The notes under the pieces: model-generated
The model's input: only the letters and a program-made list of their open reading frames with translations
Told to the model about the DNA's origin: nothing
Databases searched by the model: none
Source of the DNA: Clostridia bacterium
GTDB lineage: Bacteria; Bacillota; Clostridia; Lachnospirales; Cellulosilyticaceae
DNA: 18,080 bases
Direction: 5' to 3'
NCBI GenBank assembly: GCA_029256345.1
Contig: JAQSYC010000052.1
Location: 1-18,080 of the forward strand
Shown here: piece after piece, positions 15,028-18,080 of the stretch
Layout of the letters: every line of letters starts with the position of its first letter
How positions within the stretch are numbered: position 1 is the first letter of the stretch
Made by a program: the position numbers and the translations under genes

Positions 15028-16407
15028 TCAGCCTTTTTCAAGTGATAGGTCAGCGTTGTCAAATTCTGATCTGCCGAGTTTTCTAATTCCGTAATAAAAC
15101 CATGTGCCTGTCAGTAAAGCTGACACTAGGTCCGCAAAGGGGGCGGCATAAAACAGACCGTTAATTCCCCAAATCTTAGGGAATATAATAATGGCAGGAA
15201 TGAGAACGATTAGCTGTCTCGAGAGGGTTAAAAGCATAGATGATTTTGGTCTGCCGATAGCTTGAAAGAAATTGGCACAAATGATCTGAAACCCAATAAT
15301 AGGTAAAAATAGAAACCACTTCAACAGCGCATCGCTGCCAAAGGCAATCAGTTCAGGTTCTTGGTTAAATAAGGTGATTAGCTGTTCAGGGAATAGTATG
15401 ACGGCAGCATAACCTAATACGACAATGACAGTAGATGCTGTAATAGCAAGCTTTACTGCAGTTTTAATCCTATCATATTGTTTGGCTCCAAAATTATAAC
15501 TGACTATAGGCTGAAGGCCTTGATTCAAACCGATAATAGGCATTAAAAGTATTGTTTGAAGACTGTTAATAATCCCCATACTGGATATGGCAATATCACC
15601 GCCATAGAGGAATAGACTTTTATTAAGAACCATATTTAAAAGGCTGGCAGCAACCTGCATTGAAAAACCAGGAAGCCCCAAAGAAGTTATTTTAGAGACA
15701 ATAGAAAATTTAAGCTTCATGTACTTGAGTTTAAGCTTATTGCGGCTTTTTTTACCAAAGAAGTAAGCAATTACCCAAATAGTTGAAATGGCCTGCGCTA
15801 AGATGGTGGCGAGTGCGGCTCCTGTCATGCCCATCTTGAACACAAAGATAAATAAGGGATCCAGTAAGATATTGATACCTGCGCCTAAAAACATGGTCAG
15901 CATGGCAATCTTTGGATTACCATCAGCCCTTATAAAGTTGTTTAATCCCATACTGACTACCTGGAAAATAGCTCCAAAGAATATGACACGCATATATTCT
16001 GTAGCATAAGGCAATACAGCTTCACTGGCCCCAAATGCCGACAAGATGGGTTTTAAAAAAATCTGTCCTATGACCATAAAGGCAAAACCAGCTATAATCA
16101 AAAGAATAAAAGCATTGCCAAGGACATTTTCCGCTTTATCCTGCTGTTTTTCACCCAGTCGTATAGAGAAGAGTGTCGCACCTCCTACACCAAATAAAAT
16201 ACCTATAGCTAAAAGGATAATCATAATTGGAAAACCTATTGTGATACCTGCTAAACCGTTTGAACCTAAATCAGTGCTGTTACCAATAAAAATCCTATCA
16301 ACAACATTGTATAAGGCATTAACCATCATTCCTATAATTGCGGGTATAGAGAACTTAACTAAAAGTTTTGATACTTTTTCTTGACCTAATGGATTGATAT
16401 TTTCCAT
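15028..16407 (-). CDS. MATE-family multidrug efflux transporter
   Basis: A 459-residue membrane protein with about 12 hydrophobic segments, the standard MATE length. The N-terminus has the family pattern PAIIGMMVNALYNVVDRIFIGN (about 21-42), then GLAGITIGFPIMIILLAIGILFGVGGATLFSIRLGEK. The second half repeats the pattern with GLQPIVSYNFGAKQYDRI (about 300-317). MATE carriers export cationic drugs or metabolites using sodium or proton gradients. The start codon lies 7 bases after the stop codon of the MarR regulator on the same strand, and its ribosome binding site (GGAGTG) lies at the end of that gene, so translation is probably coupled. Control by the MarR protein is likely. The substrate cannot be predicted. 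Confidence 0.92.
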   Translation of the reverse strand: MENINPLGQEKVSKLLVKFSIPAIIGMMVNALYNVVDRIFIGNSTDLGSNGLAGITIGFPIMIILLAIGILFGVGGATLFSIRLGEKQQDKAENVLGNAFILLIIAGFAFMVIGQIFLKPILSAFGASEAVLPYATEYMRVIFFGAIFQVVSMGLNNFIRADGNPKIAMLTMFLGAGINILLDPLFIFVFKMGMTGAALATILAQAISTIWVIAYFFGKKSRNKLKLKYMKLKFSIVSKITSLGLPGFSMQVAASLLNMVLNKSLFLYGGDIAISSMGIINSLQTILLMPIIGLNQGLQPIVSYNFGAKQYDRIKTAVKLAITASTVIVVLGYAAVILFPEQLITLFNQEPELIAFGSDALLKWFLFLPIIGFQIICANFFQAIGRPKSSMLLTLSRQLIVLIPAIIIFPKIWGINGLFYAAPFADLVSALLTGTWFYYGIRKLGRSEFDNADLSLEKG

Positions 16408-16414
16408 AATAGTG

Positions 16415-16855
16415 TCACTCCATTTCTTTTTTAAAATCAGTTTTTTCTACTTTTTCTACCATTTTTTGTAATGTAGAGAGTAGAATATCAACTGTCTCTT
16501 CGTCCATATCTTCTGTCAGAAACTCACTCCAGCTCCAGACTTCTTTTCTTATTTCATCTTTACAAAGTAGGGCTTTATCAGAAAGATAAACTCTGTTGAA
16601 GCGCTTATCGACATCATCCTTATCACGGGTTATATAGCCTTTTTTTTCGAGAGATTTGACAGCTCTTGCAGTGGCTGATTTATCTATAGCCATATGAACA
16701 CACAGATCTTCTTGTGTTATGCCGTCTTTCTTATATAAATGAAGCAAAAAAGCATATTCAGAAGAGGTAACATCAAATTTTTTTAAATGGTAGTTCATAT
16801 AGATTTGAGCATGCCTATGGAGAATAGATATGAGGCGTCCGATACTTATTTGCAT
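16415..16855 (-). CDS. MarR-family transcriptional regulator
   Basis: A 146-residue winged helix-turn-helix regulator. Residues about 26-90 carry the DNA-binding domain: VTSSEYAFLLHLYKKDGITQEDLCVHM, the recognition helix SATARAVKSLEKKGYI, and the wing TRDKDDVDKRFNRVYLS (the DxRxxxxxLT-type motif). The ends form the dimerisation helices. I place the start at the ATG at 16855; a GTG three codons earlier overlaps the ribosome binding site AAGGAGTG and is unlikely. It is the first gene of a two-gene operon with the MATE pump. Palindromes flank its promoter, pointing to autorepression lifted by a ligand that the pump exports. Confidence 0.92.
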   Translation of the reverse strand: MQISIGRLISILHRHAQIYMNYHLKKFDVTSSEYAFLLHLYKKDGITQEDLCVHMAIDKSATARAVKSLEKKGYITRDKDDVDKRFNRVYLSDKALLCKDEIRKEVWSWSEFLTEDMDEETVDILLSTLQKMVEKVEKTDFKKEME

Positions 16856-16869
16856 AATAATCACTCCTT

Positions 16870-16885
16870 AGTTGAGATGTCAACT
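16870..16885. promoter_or_regulatory. Candidate MarR operator 1 (downstream of -10)
   Basis: AGTTGAGATGTCAACT is a 6-bp perfect inverted repeat with a 4-base centre, between the predicted -10 box and the marR start codon. Binding here would block transcription. Confidence 0.6.
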
Positions 16886-16890
16886 ATTAG

Positions 16891-16919
16891 AGTATACAAC
16901 TGTATTGTTGACTTGTCAA
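16891..16919 (-). promoter_or_regulatory. Promoter of the marR-MATE operon
   Basis: On the minus strand, a perfect TTGACA -35 box (16914-16919) is followed after exactly 17 bases by TATACT (16891-16896, five of six matches). It lies about 36-64 bases upstream of the marR start codon, between or within two palindromes. Confidence 0.82.
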
Positions 16920-16920
16920 C
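16907..16920. promoter_or_regulatory. Candidate MarR operator 2 (over the -35)
   Basis: GTTGACTTGTCAAC is a perfect 6-bp palindrome with a 2-base centre and covers the -35 box. It shares the half-site GTTGA/TCAAC with operator 1. The overlapping CAACTAGTTG (16917-16926) adds a further palindrome. Confidence 0.65.
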
Positions 16921-17054
16921 TAGTTGAAGGCCATAAAAGAGATTTTAGACTATATGCATCAATATTAAAGATTTAAAATTTATTTTGAGCAATAGAAGAT
17001 TGGGATGACTGAATCTTGCCTTAGGAGAAATAGACTTTCGGTCAAATAAACTTA

Positions 17055-17807
17055 TCACAGAATATAATTTGCTAAGATATCCTTCACCTTTTTGATTTCT
17101 TGCCAGTCTGTTTCAAAGATAATGTATTCGGATAAAATAGGAAGCCCCATATTTATAGCCTCAGGTCTATAAAGCATGGGGCTTTCTTTTTCTTTCTTGC
17201 CTGAAAGATGAAAAGCTTTAGCACCGGTTCCTTTTAGCACCTGTTCAATCGTGTTGGCATTTAGTCCGCTTCCCACTAAAATGCCGATTTGACTTCCTGC
17301 TTGATTAACGAATGCTTTGATATGTGACATACCTTGGAGGCAGGTTTGTTGTTGTCCTGATGTAAGGATGGTATCAAAACCAAGGGATTTTGCCTGCTCA
17401 ATGGCTTTAAAAGGATCTCGGCACACATCAAAAGCTCTGTGCAGTGTAATATGAAGGGGTTTCGCCAAATCGATAAGGATTTTTAAACGTTCGATATCTA
17501 ACTCACCATCGGGAGTCAAGATACCAATAACAACACCAGAGGCACCATGCTCTTTGGCGATCCCAATTTCTCTTTTGATGGATTCAAACTCAAAGGGGCT
17601 GTAACAAAAATCTCCAAAACGAGGACGTATAAGGACATGGAAAGGAATGGTTACAGCTTCATTAACCAACTGAATCAAACTGAGAGGAGGCGTTGTTCCA
17701 CCTATTATAAGATTACTGCAAAGCTCCAACCGTGAGGCGCCGGCTTTCTGTGCTGCAAGTGCAGAGTCTACCGAGTCTACGCATACTTCTAATATATAGT
17801 GGCTCAT
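17055..17807 (-). CDS. cutC: CutC-family TIM-barrel protein
   Basis: A 250-residue soluble protein of the usual CutC length. Family signatures are ILEVCVDSVDSALAAQKAGASRLELCSNLIIGGTTPP (5-41, split here by the conserved RLELC core), HVLIRPRFGDFCYS (about 57-70), GVVIGILTPDGELD, TLHRAFDVCRDP (about 140-151), DTILTSGQQ and the glycine-rich GILVGSGLN. The barrel fold is clear. CutC proteins are called copper homeostasis proteins, but a direct copper role is poorly supported in many bacteria and an enzymatic function is likely. The gene is alone on its strand; the ribosome binding site AAAGGGTGA lies about 7 bases before the start codon. No terminator was found in the 134 bases after its stop codon (to 16921). 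Confidence 0.93.
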   Translation of the reverse strand: MSHYILEVCVDSVDSALAAQKAGASRLELCSNLIIGGTTPPLSLIQLVNEAVTIPFHVLIRPRFGDFCYSPFEFESIKREIGIAKEHGASGVVIGILTPDGELDIERLKILIDLAKPLHITLHRAFDVCRDPFKAIEQAKSLGFDTILTSGQQQTCLQGMSHIKAFVNQAGSQIGILVGSGLNANTIEQVLKGTGAKAFHLSGKKEKESPMLYRPEAINMGLPILSEYIIFETDWQEIKKVKDILANYIL

Positions 17808-17886
17808 GATTTTTTCACCCTTTCTAAAAATGATTTAAGCTCTAAATGAGATTTTCTATAGTAATGGCCTTATTATAACAGCTAAT

Positions 17887-17903
17887 TTATAGAGTTGCTA
17901 TAA
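17887..17903. promoter_or_regulatory. Inverted repeat upstream of cutC
   Basis: TTATAG-AGTTG-CTATAA is a perfect 6-bp inverted repeat about 80 bases upstream of the cutC start codon. On the minus strand a TTATAAT (17871-17877) lies just downstream and could be a -10 box, though no good -35 is present. Operator function is speculative. Confidence 0.25.
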
Positions 17904-18017
17904 GTTGTTTTAAAGCAAATTAGAATAAAATGTAAAAACCGTACTGTAAGTATAATGTGCCTAAAATGACGTATACTAACGATGTAAAACCCAATATGAA
18001 TGTAGGAGGTAAGTTAT

Positions 18018-18080
18018 ATGAGATATTATAATCACCAAAGCATTCATGCTTTTGGAGTAAGTTATGAGGCTTCCGCCGGA
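18018..18080 (+). CDS. Start of an unrecognised gene, cut by the window end
   Basis: An ATG at 18018 follows a strong ribosome binding site (GTAGGAGGT, about 7-base spacing) and stays open for 21 codons to the window edge (MRYYNHQSIHAFGVSYEAS, then AG). This is too short to assign. It diverges from cutC with 210 bases between; TATAAT at 17951-17956 and TATACT at 17972-17977 are -10-like, but neither has a good -35. Confidence 0.6.
   Translation, partial: MRYYNHQSIHAFGVSYEASAG

Noticed and set aside
16856..16864. GTG start three codons upstream for the MarR gene.
   Set aside because: The GTG is part of the AAGGAGTG ribosome binding site that serves the ATG at 16855.

Overview
The window looks like chromosomal DNA from an AT-rich, low-GC Gram-positive anaerobe, most likely a Clostridia member and perhaps Lachnospirales. 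The grounds are strong AGGAGG-type ribosome binding sites before most genes, A/T-rich wobble positions, AraC/RpiR/MarR regulators typical of Firmicutes, and intracellular glycan-processing enzymes without signal peptides. The genus cannot be fixed from this sequence. I found no tRNA, rRNA, CRISPR array or insertion sequence, and no stretch over 300 bases lacks a gene.

Layout. (1) 50-1646: a YczE/YitT-like membrane protein followed by an AraC-type regulator fused to a GyrI-like effector-binding domain, ending in a terminator at 1667-1697. (2) 1851-8140: a carbohydrate block of three same-strand genes: a large GH106-like glycoside hydrolase, a heparinase II/III-family lyase and an aldose-1-epimerase-like protein. 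None has a signal peptide and no transporter is encoded nearby, so they probably process imported oligosaccharides in the cytoplasm. The block ends at a two-way terminator (8162-8217) shared with a convergent RpiR-family regulator. (3) 8221-14959: the RpiR regulator diverges from a four-gene operon encoding an FAD-dependent oxidoreductase, an ion-transporter-type carboxylate permease, a hydantoinase/oxoprolinase A-type ATPase-fold protein and a 209-residue protein with an HEFFH zinc-protease-like motif. The intergenic region holds a good sigma-A promoter, four TTGTGA half-sites and a 19-bp near-palindrome with outer hairpin arms.

(4) 15028-16855 (minus strand): a MarR regulator and a MATE efflux pump, tightly spaced, transcribed from a well-formed promoter flanked by two GTTGAC-type palindromes, which suggests autoregulation and drug-inducible efflux. 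(5) 17055-17807 (minus): a CutC-family TIM-barrel protein. (6) 18018 to the end: the first 21 codons of an unrecognised gene.

The strongest candidate for an undescribed system is region 3. A redox flavoenzyme, a dedicated permease, a HyuA-like protein lacking its usual HyuB partner and a putative zincin sit together under a sugar-phosphate-type (SIS domain) regulator. This suggests uptake and breakdown of an unidentified small acid, lactam or hydantoin-like compound. The substrate is inference only.
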